Assembly: GCF_003814745.1 (NCBI RefSeq)
Contig: NZ_RKRD01000002.1
Span: 124,001 to 188,000, forward strand
Reading direction: 5' to 3'
Source of the DNA: Hydrogenoanaerobacterium saccharovorans
Lineage (GTDB): Bacteria; Bacillota; Clostridia; Oscillospirales; Ruminococcaceae
DNA length: 64,000 nucleotides
A model generated the notes under the pieces. That model was not told the origin of the DNA. It did not search any database and saw nothing but the letters and a program-made list of their open reading frames with translations. A program made the position numbers and the translations under genes. Positions 42,111-49,826 of the stretch are shown here, piece by piece; the stretch's first letter is position 1; every line of letters starts with the position of its first letter.

Positions 42111-42232
42111 CTCGGGTACCTCCTGCCATACAAGTGTACTAATCAAACTGTATGATGATATTGGTTTATTATACCATACACATGCAAGTATTGGCAATTA
42201 TTTTTCCCGAAAAATCCTAAAGAATACATATC

Positions 42233-42271
42233 AAAAGGCACAAACATGCTACTGCATATTTGTGCCTTTTT
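42233..42271. terminator. Terminator after the G5/3D gene
   Basis: AAAAGGCACAAA pairs with TTTGTGCCTTTT, 27 bp after the stop codon of the minus-strand G5/3D gene. Confidence 0.7.
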
Positions 42272-42297
42272 GCTCTGATAGCGGATGAATTCCGCTG

Positions 42298-43344
42298 TTA
42301 CTCTAAGACATAAACGTTAACGTTTTTAACACCGTTAAGCTGGCTTTCACGGTAGGATTCGTAATACAGGTCAACGTCTATAATGCCTTTCATCAATGCA
42401 ACTCCTGTATCGGATGCAATTGCATAACCGTATACAAAGCTTCCGTCAGCCGAAGTAATATACAACTTGGAATTATACGGAATAACATTGGGGTTTACGG
42501 CAACATGCCCGTAGAACAAGTCGTTGCCGGATGCGCCGTATGCACCGTTACCGGCGCTGTATGCGGTTGCGCGTGCACCCTTTATTACTTTTTTGTATTT
42601 GGTGGGTGCGTTGTTTACAATGCTGTAGCCAAAGTTCAAATCGGATACCGGTACTTTTGCACCGACCAGTGCCACCTGTGTAACAGGGCGTACGGTAATG
42701 TTTTCGGCAATGAGGGTAGATTCTTCCACAACCCCGTCAATGGTGCGCTCCGAGTAAGTTTTCACCAGTTTGCCGTTCCTCCCGCTTTGCAGTATCTCAC
42801 TGCGCCCGGGGCGGAGCAAAGGGGTTCGTTTTTCTACACGCTCAAAGGGGATGTCCTCTTCCACCTCAGTATTGCGGTATTTGACGCGATTGATGACAAC
42901 TTTGTCTCCTTCTTTCACAAAGGTAGACAGCGGGATGTTGATGATATCTTCATTGTTCATCTCTACACCCGCGAGCTTCATTGCATCGCGCACTGTTCCG
43001 TTTACCATCGAAACAGCTTTGGTTCTGCCATCTGCCGTAATGCTGACGGGAAATGCTCTTTTGATGTATACCTCCGCAACATTATCTTTGAAGCCTTTAA
43101 ACTCGATCATGTCGACAGGTTTTGTGGTTATGCCTTGGTTTACAAGTATTTGGTTGATATCGTCCTCAGCGGTATGAACGAGGATGGTTTGGTCTTGCTT
43201 GTCATCATGAATATAAACTGTATTGATGGTGGCCGATGTTGCATAAACAGTCATCGACAGCAGTGCTGCAAGAAGTCCCACTGCAAAGATACGTGATTTA
43301 AAAAAATTCAATACAGAGAATACCCATTTTAAAATGGTTCTCAT
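42298..43344 (-). CDS. G5 and 3D domain cell-wall protein (YabE/RpfB-like)
   Basis: A 348-residue exported protein: an N-terminal membrane anchor or signal (about 15-38), two ubiquitin-like DUF348 repeats (about 42-150), a G5 domain (about 150-230) and a C-terminal 3D domain with the three conserved Asp in ASDTG, IIDVD and the following strand. Homologues are resuscitation-promoting-factor-like lytic enzymes or stationary-phase wall proteins in Firmicutes. AAGGAG precedes ATG. Cleavage of peptidoglycan is likely but unproven for this domain set. Confidence 0.88.
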   Translation of the reverse strand: MRTILKWVFSVLNFFKSRIFAVGLLAALLSMTVYATSATINTVYIHDDKQDQTILVHTAEDDINQILVNQGITTKPVDMIEFKGFKDNVAEVYIKRAFPVSITADGRTKAVSMVNGTVRDAMKLAGVEMNNEDIINIPLSTFVKEGDKVVINRVKYRNTEVEEDIPFERVEKRTPLLRPGRSEILQSGRNGKLVKTYSERTIDGVVEESTLIAENITVRPVTQVALVGAKVPVSDLNFGYSIVNNAPTKYKKVIKGARATAYSAGNGAYGASGNDLFYGHVAVNPNVIPYNSKLYITSADGSFVYGYAIASDTGVALMKGIIDVDLYYESYRESQLNGVKNVNVYVLE

Positions 43345-43509
43345 ACAAATCTCCTTTGGTTTTAATTCTCAAGACAGTTTCCGTTTAAAAGCAAATTTGT
43401 TACAAACGAAAAAAGCTTAACCTGCAAAATATGCATTTGGAATTAAGTTCCTTGAGTGTATTTTTACCAGAGCAGTTGTCATTATATTCAATGAAAATCA
43501 GATTGTCAA
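43345..43509 (-). promoter_or_regulatory. Promoter and leader of the G5/3D gene
   Basis: Full consensus SigA promoter on minus: TTGACA (43504-43509), 17 bases, TATAAT (43481-43486). It leaves a leader of about 130 nucleotides containing GGAA-CTTAA-TTCC and a distant CTCAAG / CTTGAG pair. Genes of this type are often under the c-di-AMP riboswitch, but I cannot match its conserved core here. Confidence 0.6.
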
Positions 43510-43796
43510 CTTTTTGTAAACTTAAAAAAGCGCATGGATAGGCGGTTTTTAGAGAAAAAGAGCGCGATTTATAAGGAAATAGCAACAAAAATGAATATAA
43601 TTGAACCAATAATTCATCATAATAAACAAAATTTATGGGCGCGGTTTGTTCACATAATGCACAACATAAGTCGACAAACTCGACATTTTTTTGATGTGAA
43701 CGACAATGTTTTTGGAAATCAATTGGAAATGGTTACAATACGGTAAGATGGTAAAAAGATTATTCTTGCTGCAAAATCATTAAAACGCAAAAGAAA
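43510..43796. other. Intergenic stretch without identifiable content
   Basis: AT-rich gap between the G5/3D promoter and the rpsI terminator. Short open frames exist but have no ribosome binding site or recognisable product. Confidence 0.5.
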
Positions 43797-43827
43797 AAGG
43801 GTAACAGACATGGTGTCTGTTACCCTT
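43797..43827 (-). terminator. Terminator of rplM-rpsI
   Basis: Perfect 14-bp stem AAGGGTAACAGACA / TGTCTGTTACCCTT, followed on minus by TTTCTTTT. Confidence 0.85.
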
Positions 43828-43878
43828 GGTTGTCTCGTAAGTGGCATATCCATTTCCCAAAATATGAGAAATAAATAA

Positions 43879-44280
43879 TTATCTCTTGGAGAACTGAGGA
43901 GCGCGACGAGCTGCTTTGAGTCCGTACTTTTTACGCTCTTTCATACGAGGATCACGAGTTAAGAAGCCTGCTTTTTTCAGGATAGGTCTTACCTCATCAC
44001 CTGTCTGAAGCAGTGCACGGGAAAGACCGTGGCGGATAGCACCTGCCTGGCCTGTAACGCCGCCGCCTGCAACAGTGGTTTCAATATCGTATTTGCCCAT
44101 TGCATCAAGCAAAGCAAGAGGCTGACGAACGATGAGTTTCAGTGTATCGAGACCAAAGTAATCGTCAATATCTCTGCCGTTGATTTTGATGGAGCCTGTA
44201 CCGTTCGGGTAGACTCTTACACGAGCAACGGAATGTTTTCTTCTGCCGGTGCCGTAAAAATATGGTTTAGAATCGTACAT
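43879..44280 (-). CDS. rpsI: 30S ribosomal protein S9
   Basis: Small-subunit protein at the head domain, 133 residues. GTGRRKHSVARVRVYPNGTG at the start, GGGVTGQAGAIRHGLSRAL in the middle, and the C-terminal RRAPQFSKR tail that reaches the P-site tRNA. AAGGAGG ribosome binding site. Cotranscribed with rplM, the universal bacterial pairing. Confidence 0.98.
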   Translation of the reverse strand: MYDSKPYFYGTGRRKHSVARVRVYPNGTGSIKINGRDIDDYFGLDTLKLIVRQPLALLDAMGKYDIETTVAGGGVTGQAGAIRHGLSRALLQTGDEVRPILKKAGFLTRDPRMKERKKYGLKAARRAPQFSKR

Positions 44281-44298
44281 AGTATTGCCTCCTCCTTA

Positions 44299-44727
44299 TT
44301 ATAATGTCCACGCTTCGGGTTTTTGCGCGGCATGCTCATGTGCAGAACCTTTGTAAATTCTGCAACGGGTAAGCTGTGTGCGACCCAGCGCGGTGTCGGG
44401 AACCATGCCTTTAACAGCTAACATCATAGCTTTTTCGGGGTTCTCAGCCATCAATTTGGAGTATTTTACTTCTCTCAAACCGCCTACCCAGCCGGTGTGA
44501 CGGTAGTAAACCTTTTGCTCTAATTTTTTACCAGTCAAAACAGCCTCAGCAGCGTTGATGATGATAACATGATCACCGCAATCAGCATGAGGAGCAAAGG
44601 TTACTTTGTGTTTGCCGCGCAGCAGATGCGCAGCGGTTGCAGCGGTGTGACCCAGGGGTTTGCCCGCAGCATCAAGCACATACCATTTACGACTTGCAGC
44701 GTCGGGTTTTGGCATATAAGTTGACAT
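44299..44727 (-). CDS. rplM: 50S ribosomal protein L13
   Basis: Large-subunit assembly protein, 142 residues. It has RKWYVLDAAGKPLGHTAATAAHLLRGKHK, GDHVIIINAAEAVLTGKK, and MVPDTALGRTQLTRCRIYKGSAHEHAAQ at the end. AGGAGGT precedes ATG. The leader upstream is likely the L13 autoregulatory element. Confidence 0.98.
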   Translation of the reverse strand: MSTYMPKPDAASRKWYVLDAAGKPLGHTAATAAHLLRGKHKVTFAPHADCGDHVIIINAAEAVLTGKKLEQKVYYRHTGWVGGLREVKYSKLMAENPEKAMMLAVKGMVPDTALGRTQLTRCRIYKGSAHEHAAQKPEAWTL

Positions 44728-44775
44728 AAATTCTACCTCCTAGAAATAATCCTTTAAGTTTTTATCAGTGTCCGC

Positions 44776-44812
44776 CCATCGCCTGCGCTCGCGGCTCGGG
44801 CGTGGAACAACA
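44776..44812 (-). promoter_or_regulatory. Putative L13 leader element
   Basis: GC-rich hairpin region in the rplM leader, built from CGCCC...GGGCG with inner GAGC / GC repeats, in otherwise AT-rich sequence. Firmicutes have a known L13 leader at this place; the assignment rests on position and GC-rich fold only. Confidence 0.5.
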
Positions 44813-44818
44813 AGGTAC

Positions 44819-44847
44819 ATTATAGTATGGACAGAGGTGATTGTCAA
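44819..44847 (-). promoter_or_regulatory. SigA promoter of rplM-rpsI
   Basis: On minus, TTGACA, 17 bases, TATAAT: full consensus. Confidence 0.85.
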
Positions 44848-44950
44848 TACTTTTCGCTAAATTTTTAATATACAATCTGTAATCTCTCGTTATCTCACGT
44901 TTTTGGGCTTAATCTCTTCTATACTTCCTCGCCGTTTCAAAAATATGCAC

Positions 44951-44979
44951 TTGATATTCCTATCAAATCACTGTAGAAT
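44951..44979 (+). promoter_or_regulatory. SigA-like promoter of the ttcA-like gene
   Basis: TTGATA, 17 bases, TAGAAT, about 55 bp before the ATG. The 306-bp gap between rplM and this gene otherwise holds the rplM leader and promoter. Confidence 0.6.
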
Positions 44980-45033
44980 AAATACAGCAAAAACACGAAA
45001 AATCCTACTTATACATGAAACGGAGCATTTAAT

Positions 45034-45744
45034 ATGCAAAAAATGATTGGATATATGAGAAAAGCAATTACCGATTACCATATGCTTGAAAACGGCGACA
45101 GTGTTGCGGTGGGTGTTTCGGGCGGTAAAGATTCGGTCACCCTGCTGTGCGGGCTTGCAAAACTGCGAAGCATTTTGGGTATCGACTATAAAGTGGTGGC
45201 AATTACATTAGACCCCGGCTTTGGTGGTGAACAAACAGATTATTCCCCCATTCAAAAACTTTGCAATGAATTGGATGTGCCTTACATTATAAAGAGGACG
45301 CAAATCGGTGAGGTTGTGTTTGATATTCGTAAGGAGGAAAACCCTTGCAGCCTGTGCGCCAGAATGCGCCGCGGTGCGCTGCACGATGCTGCGATTGAGG
45401 CGGGCTGTAACAAGGTGGCGTTGGGGCACCATTACGACGATGCAATCGAAACATTTATGATGAACCTGTTTAACGAGGGCAGGGTGGGGTGTTTTCAGCC
45501 GGTAACCTATCTTTCGCGCAAAAACATTACGATGATTCGTCCGATGGTTTATGCCCCCGAAAAGGACATAAAAAGCGCAGTGAACCGCTGTGAATTGCCT
45601 GTGGTAAAAAGCAAGTGCCCTGCCGACGGCGTTACCGAGCGCACCCGTATGAAAGAATATCTTGTTAATTTAGACCATGAGCACCGCGGAATTAAAAAGC
45701 GCATTTTCGGCGCCATGGTGCGCGGGCATGTTTCGGGTTGGTAA
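45034..45744 (+). CDS. TtcA-like PP-loop ATPase (tRNA 2-thiolation family)
   Basis: A 236-residue enzyme with the PP-loop SGGKDSVTLL (about residues 29-38), which adenylates a tRNA base. The cysteines of an iron-sulfur site are seen in PCSLCARMRRGAL, with a further one in VKSKCPADG, and GHHYDDAIETF follows. This is the TtcA arrangement (2-thiocytidine at position 32). Clostridia carry several paralogues of this group, so the exact modified base is uncertain. Confidence 0.87.
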   Translation: MQKMIGYMRKAITDYHMLENGDSVAVGVSGGKDSVTLLCGLAKLRSILGIDYKVVAITLDPGFGGEQTDYSPIQKLCNELDVPYIIKRTQIGEVVFDIRKEENPCSLCARMRRGALHDAAIEAGCNKVALGHHYDDAIETFMMNLFNEGRVGCFQPVTYLSRKNITMIRPMVYAPEKDIKSAVNRCELPVVKSKCPADGVTERTRMKEYLVNLDHEHRGIKKRIFGAMVRGHVSGW

Positions 45745-45782
45745 GCAGAACACGGATATTAACATTTGTCTATACCAAAAAT

Positions 45783-45813
45783 AAAGCGGGATGCTTTTAA
45801 GCATCCCGCTTTA
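45783..45813. terminator. Bidirectional terminator after the ttcA-like gene
   Basis: Perfect 12-bp stem AAAGCGGGATGC / GCATCCCGCTTT with a six-base loop. The stop codon of the minus-strand XRE remnant lies at its right edge. Confidence 0.85.
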
Positions 45814-46020
45814 TTTTATTTCTTGCTCTAAATGCTCTAAATTATCAAATTCAGCACTGGTGAAAAACTCGCCCAATGTTATCTCCAAACCATCGCAAAT
45901 TTTTTTAATCGTAGTGATTCGCACATCTTTTCTGGTGGGATCCATTAAACTGTACACCGTAGACGGGGTAAGCCCGCAAAGGTTAGATAATTCATTTATT
46001 TTAGACGATAAGCACCGATA
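45811..46020 (-). pseudogene. N-terminally truncated XRE (Cro/C1) regulator
   Basis: Open frame of 69 codons without a usable start: it begins after an in-frame TAA at 46021-46023. It encodes KINELSNLCGLTPSTVYSLM, DPTRKDVRITTIKKICDGL and EITLGEFF, that is, the second half of a helix-turn-helix plus the usual XRE tail. The first roughly 20 residues are missing. It starts eight bases after the stop of the intact XRE gene, so it looks like a decayed second copy. Confidence 0.65.
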
Positions 46021-46028
46021 TTACGATG

Positions 46029-46292
46029 TCATGTGTTATTACCATTGTTTTTTTCTTCAAATTCGAGTACATCTGAAACATTACATTTTAGCACGCAACA
46101 AACACGAGCCAAGATATCCAAATCAAGCTTTTCTAAAGTTCCTGCATAAAGTCGGTCGGCAACTTCAAAACGAGCACCTATCAAAGTAGCAAGACGATTT
46201 CGCGTAATTCCACGGCTGTCCATAACCTCTTTAAACTTTAAACGTATTCTGCCGTAATCTTTTATAGTAATCAATCCATCAACAATATCCAC
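46029..46292 (-). CDS. XRE family (Cro/C1-type) regulator
   Basis: An 87-residue DNA-binding protein: RIRLKFKEVMDSRGITRNRLATLIGARFEVADRLYAG is the helix-turn-helix, and LDLDILARVCCVLKCNVSDVLEFEE is the standard C-terminal segment. The start is GTG 46292 with GAGGTG. It is divergent from a 50-residue ORF, with matching dyads over both promoters, so it is expected to repress both. Confidence 0.8.
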   Translation of the reverse strand: MDIVDGLITIKDYGRIRLKFKEVMDSRGITRNRLATLIGARFEVADRLYAGTLEKLDLDILARVCCVLKCNVSDVLEFEEKNNGNNT

Positions 46293-46309
46293 ATAAACAC
46301 CTCAAGTAC

Positions 46310-46370
46310 ATACTATCTGTATAGTAGAGTATTGACAATTCCGTTATAAATAGTTACTATGTATATAGTA
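46310..46370. promoter_or_regulatory. Divergent promoters and paired XRE operators
   Basis: Two dyads TACTAT-N4-ATAGTA: 46311-46326 and 46355-46370, 44 bp apart. The plus promoter is TTGACA (46332-46337), 17 bases, TACTAT (46355-46360). The minus promoter is TTGTCA (46333-46338), 17 bases, TAGTAT (46310-46315). The two share one -35 element, and each -10 is covered by one dyad. Confidence 0.7.
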
Positions 46371-46393
46371 TAAAATGTGAAGGGAGCATTAAA

Positions 46394-46546
46394 ATGCCTG
46401 ACTATCAAAAAATGTATCATGTATTGTTTAACCAAATAACCAATACCATTGAGGATTTGCAACGGGTACAACAGCAAACAGAGGAACTTTACGTCTGTGC
46501 CCAAGAGCTTGCCCCATCATTGCCGACGGAGCAGGATGTTCGGTAA
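46394..46546 (+). CDS. 50-residue protein divergent from the XRE regulator
   Basis: Starts MPDYQKMYHVLFNQITNTI and is helical, with a Glu/Gln-rich middle (EDLQRVQQQTEEL); not recognised. AGGGAG lies seven bases before ATG, a promoter is in place, and a strong terminator follows, so it is very likely a real gene. Its pairing with an XRE repressor is that of a small regulated effector or antirepressor. Confidence 0.6.
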   Translation: MPDYQKMYHVLFNQITNTIEDLQRVQQQTEELYVCAQELAPSLPTEQDVR

Positions 46547-46577
46547 GGATTGCAGCAAAACTCAACAAAAAGCAAGA

Positions 46578-46615
46578 AGAAAGCCATCTAACGCATGCAG
46601 ATGGCTTTCTTTTTT
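46578..46615 (+). terminator. Terminator of the 50-residue ORF
   Basis: AGAAAGCCATCT pairs with AGATGGCTTTCT, followed by a T-run. Confidence 0.85.
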
Positions 46616-46725
46616 CTGATTATTTCAAAATTTTCTGTAAAAATATAGTAAATATAGTATAATAAGAGATATTACAATGTAAAGCACGGTTAGTAAACAA
46701 TAATTTGAATTCGAGGTGTTATGTT

Positions 46726-48261
46726 ATGCGACAGACCATATCCAAAGTATTCACGCTTACTTTAGCATTGGTATTGTTCCTCTCCGTGGCTGCTTGCGGT
46801 TCAAAGGCAGAAAGTGAGCAGACAATATCGCAAAGTGAACAGTCTCCATCACAAAGCGAGCAGTTATCTTCCGATGATTCAATTGAACCAAGTGAGCCAA
46901 ATACCGATAAAAGCAGTTTGTCGAGCAGTCAACCTGTTGTATTGTCGAGTGAAAGCGCCTCATCCTCAACAGAAACAGAAATGGACGAACAAGAGAGCAT
47001 CCAATACGATTTTTACAGTTGGAACCCTGCGGATTACACCTATCATCGTATGAATTACCGTGATGACAGCGAAAAACTGCGCACTTTGCTGTTAAGCCTA
47101 AAGCAAGATGAAACTGCGGTACCCGATAAAAACAGCAAAGAGAAGCTTGGTTTTTTGGTATATATGGAAGATGGCTCGAAAAGCACCTATTACATTACCC
47201 CCACGCAGCTATATGATAAAGACGAGCATGCGCTGAAAGCAACTGCCGAGCAATGCCAAAAGCTGTACGATGCCGCAAAACAATGCAACATTAAATATAA
47301 AGGCATACCACAGTGGCTTGTTTATATGAGTTTGGAACGCATTACAGAAGTTCGCTTTAAAAGGGCGGCTCAAGATAATGTAGATGAGGATATTTCTTTT
47401 GTTACAAAAGATAAAGATGCAATTGAAAGTATATGGCGGGTACTGCGTAATGTTAAAGTAGAGCCCGGATGTACCAAACGTGCTGAATTTAATTTTGATG
47501 CGCTTGCAGATTTAATGACGATGAGTTTAACGTTTGATTCGGGAGTTACTTACGATATATTTTTGCAGGGAAAAGCTCTCGGAATTAAATCCAGCGATAT
47601 AGGTTATACCCTAAGCTACACGGTTCTTTTTGAACAAGATAAGCTGAGAACCGTTGCAGAAGATATCCATTGTAAACTCACCAACACTGCCCCCAGTAAG
47701 GAAAAAGACAACCCCGATACTGGCAAACCTGTTATTTACCTATACCCAACTACTAAAACCGATGTTGCCGTAAAACTTAATTTTGGCGGAGAATTATGGT
47801 ACACCTACCCTGCCTATAACAACGGTTGGCATGTCACCGCCTACCCCGATGGAAGGTTGATAAACAAAGCGGATGGAACAGAACATTTTTATCTGTTTTG
47901 GGATGGAAACTCGGATACCAAATGGCGTTTTGATGAGGGATTTTGCGTAGCAGGCAGCGAATTGGAAGCCTTTTTACGTGAAAAACTTGCTTTTATGGGG
48001 CTTACTCCGCGCGAATACAACGATTTTATAACATTTTGGGTACCCAAGTTACAGGGTAATGCGTATAACCTAATTACCTTTTCCACCACACAATACGAAC
48101 AGTTTGCGCCGCTTACGGTTACCCCAAAACCCGATTCGGTTCTGCGTGTGCACATGGTATACAAAGCACTCGAGCATCCTGTTTCTATCCCAGAGCAAAA
48201 GCTGACAGCTTTTGAGCGCAAAGGTTTTACGCTTGTAGAGTGGGGCGGTTCACGCGCATAG
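46726..48261 (+). CDS. Lipoprotein with conserved C-terminal domain of unknown function
   Basis: A 511-residue exported lipoprotein (lipobox VAACG) with a Ser/Gln/Glu-rich linker of about 80 residues, a middle domain of about 200 residues, and a C-terminal domain beginning GKPVIYLYPTTKTDVAVKL. That domain continues with WYTYPAYNNGWHVTAYPDG, GFCVAGSELEAFL and ends ERKGFTLVEWGGSRA. I have seen similar C-termini in other clostridial hypothetical proteins but know no function. The start is ATG 46726 with GAGGTG upstream; the frame is open to 46705. Confidence 0.8.
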   Translation: MRQTISKVFTLTLALVLFLSVAACGSKAESEQTISQSEQSPSQSEQLSSDDSIEPSEPNTDKSSLSSSQPVVLSSESASSSTETEMDEQESIQYDFYSWNPADYTYHRMNYRDDSEKLRTLLLSLKQDETAVPDKNSKEKLGFLVYMEDGSKSTYYITPTQLYDKDEHALKATAEQCQKLYDAAKQCNIKYKGIPQWLVYMSLERITEVRFKRAAQDNVDEDISFVTKDKDAIESIWRVLRNVKVEPGCTKRAEFNFDALADLMTMSLTFDSGVTYDIFLQGKALGIKSSDIGYTLSYTVLFEQDKLRTVAEDIHCKLTNTAPSKEKDNPDTGKPVIYLYPTTKTDVAVKLNFGGELWYTYPAYNNGWHVTAYPDGRLINKADGTEHFYLFWDGNSDTKWRFDEGFCVAGSELEAFLREKLAFMGLTPREYNDFITFWVPKLQGNAYNLITFSTTQYEQFAPLTVTPKPDSVLRVHMVYKALEHPVSIPEQKLTAFERKGFTLVEWGGSRA

Positions 48262-48296
48262 AAAAAGCGGGCATCATTTGATGTCCGCTTTTTTAT
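48262..48296. terminator. Bidirectional terminator between the lipoprotein and HAD genes
   Basis: AAAAAGCGGGCATCA pairs with TGATGTCCGCTTTTT (one G-U pair). It overlaps the last codon of the HAD gene on minus. Confidence 0.85.
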
Positions 48297-49116
48297 AATC
48301 TTCTCGTATAAATTCTGCAACTGCATCGTTGTAATTGTACCCGATAACCGCGGTTGCTGCCTGTTTTGCTGCATCCACGGCATTTGCAACAGCATAGCTG
48401 CGGTCGGCAGTGTGCATCATGTCTACATCGTTGTAGTTATCGCCAAAGCAAACCGCCTCACTGGCACCGCTATACTGTTTGAGGTAACGCAGTGCGCTTG
48501 CCTTGCTTGCGCTTGCGTCAAATATTTCTAAAAACCAAATGCCCTCCACAAAGTCTTTATACATTAATATGTTAAGCCCTTGGGTAACCGTTTTAAGTTC
48601 GTCGCAGATGGGCAAAAGCTGTTCGTATGTACCGGTCATGCTAAAAAAGATGACATCCCGTACGCCGAGCAGAGACTGAAAGGTGTCTACCATCTCGAAC
48701 TTTTTCAGCCCGCTGGATTTGCGCTCGTCACAAAACTTCTGTTGAAATTGGGTTGAAAAGCATTTGTAGTTGGCATAAAGCTGGTTTTGTGCAAACGTGA
48801 ATACGTAGGCAGTCTGCCCGTATTTGTCCATCACATCCATTACCGTTGCAGCGTTTACGTTATCTATTGCAATATGGTGCGTATAAGTGTGAGTATGAGT
48901 ATCAAACATCAGTACGCCGTTCATTAAAGCAACGGGCAGATGAAAGTGAATGTCGCTTAGCTTTTCCATAGCCGATGCAGCCGAGCGGGCGGTGGCAACG
49001 CTGAACAGCGCACCTTGGTCTATCAATTGGTTGATAATTTTTGCCGAATGCTCGGACACTGCGGATTGCTTATTTAAGAGGGTGCCGTCTAAATCGGTGA
49101 TGTATAGGGTGCTCAT
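48274..49116 (-). CDS. Cof-type HAD family hydrolase
   Basis: A 280-residue phosphatase of the HAD IIB group. Motif I is ITDLDGTLLN, motif II SVATARS, motif III Lys is in ASKASALRYL, and motif IV is CFGDNYNDVDMM. Members dephosphorylate sugar phosphates, flavin or nucleotide precursors. It overlaps the GatD-like gene by four bases, so it is part of the murT-gatD operon. A cell-envelope-related substrate is possible but not shown. Confidence 0.9.
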   Translation of the reverse strand: MSTLYITDLDGTLLNKQSAVSEHSAKIINQLIDQGALFSVATARSAASAMEKLSDIHFHLPVALMNGVLMFDTHTHTYTHHIAIDNVNAATVMDVMDKYGQTAYVFTFAQNQLYANYKCFSTQFQQKFCDERKSSGLKKFEMVDTFQSLLGVRDVIFFSMTGTYEQLLPICDELKTVTQGLNILMYKDFVEGIWFLEIFDASASKASALRYLKQYSGASEAVCFGDNYNDVDMMHTADRSYAVANAVDAAKQAATAVIGYNYNDAVAEFIREDYKKADIK

Positions 49117-49826
49117 AAAGTAAATTCCTTTAGCGTTAAATCCAAAGCCTTTTGCTCAAGGGTACTGTCAATTTCACGGTAGTCATCCACTGCAAGGCGT
49201 TGCAAAATTGTATTCAACAGGTGCGGGTTTTTCACCAAAACGGGGCCAAGCTGCCATGTGCCAAAGTAGTTGTTCAGCAGGTTGCCCTCGTGTGCTGCTT
49301 CGGTTTCGTTGTCGCCCGCGCCGGTGTGTACATCAAACAGAAAATCGCCGGTGTTGCCGTCGATATGGGCGGTGCGGTTGATAAACCCGTAGCCGTTGGT
49401 ATCGGGCGCAAATACAGGGCTTGCAACCACATCGCTGATAAACACATTGCCTGTTTCGCGTGCGGTATAATCAAACAAACCTATGCCTTGATAGGCTGCG
49501 CCGTCATATCCGGTAAAGCTTTTGCCAAACAGCAGGCGCGCATTGCCTGTTACGAGGAACACCACGCCGCTTTCTATTGCTTGTTTTGCCTGTTCGGCAT
49601 ACTTATAAAAGTGCTCGCTTGCCTTTGCAAGGTTCTTTGCCTTTCCGGGCCCGATATAAATCATATGATAAAGAGAAAAATCAAGGTTATCGCCAATGCT
49701 CAAACGGCTTACTTTTGTTTGGATTTCCATTTTGTTCAGACGGTCGCAGATAATAGTCAGGTTGCCGCTGTCGCCGTAGAGGTCCAGCAAGTCATCGTAA
49801 AGCCACAGGATATTGACACTGTTCAT
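49113..49826 (-). CDS. gatD: GatD-like glutamine amidotransferase lacking catalytic residues
   Basis: Homologue of GatD, which supplies ammonia from glutamine to MurT for amidation of lipid II. 237 residues; LYGDSGNLTIICDRL at the N-terminus, IYIGPGKAKNL, and the C-terminal NYFGTWQLGPVLVKNPHLL match the family. The nucleophile loop reads FLVTGNARLLFG, with T93 where S. aureus GatD has the catalytic Cys in ICGGYQ. The catalytic His of GTYLHGP is also lost (GTWQLGP, L193). It is therefore probably unable to hydrolyse glutamine in the usual way. ATGA overlaps with murT and with the HAD gene show tight coupling. Confidence 0.85.
   Translation of the reverse strand: MNSVNILWLYDDLLDLYGDSGNLTIICDRLNKMEIQTKVSRLSIGDNLDFSLYHMIYIGPGKAKNLAKASEHFYKYAEQAKQAIESGVVFLVTGNARLLFGKSFTGYDGAAYQGIGLFDYTARETGNVFISDVVASPVFAPDTNGYGFINRTAHIDGNTGDFLFDVHTGAGDNETEAAHEGNLLNNYFGTWQLGPVLVKNPHLLNTILQRLAVDDYREIDSTLEQKALDLTLKEFTL

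Noticed and set aside
43345..43480. c-di-AMP riboswitch upstream of the G5/3D gene
   Set aside because: Expected by gene type, but the conserved core bases are not visible; left as an unassigned leader.
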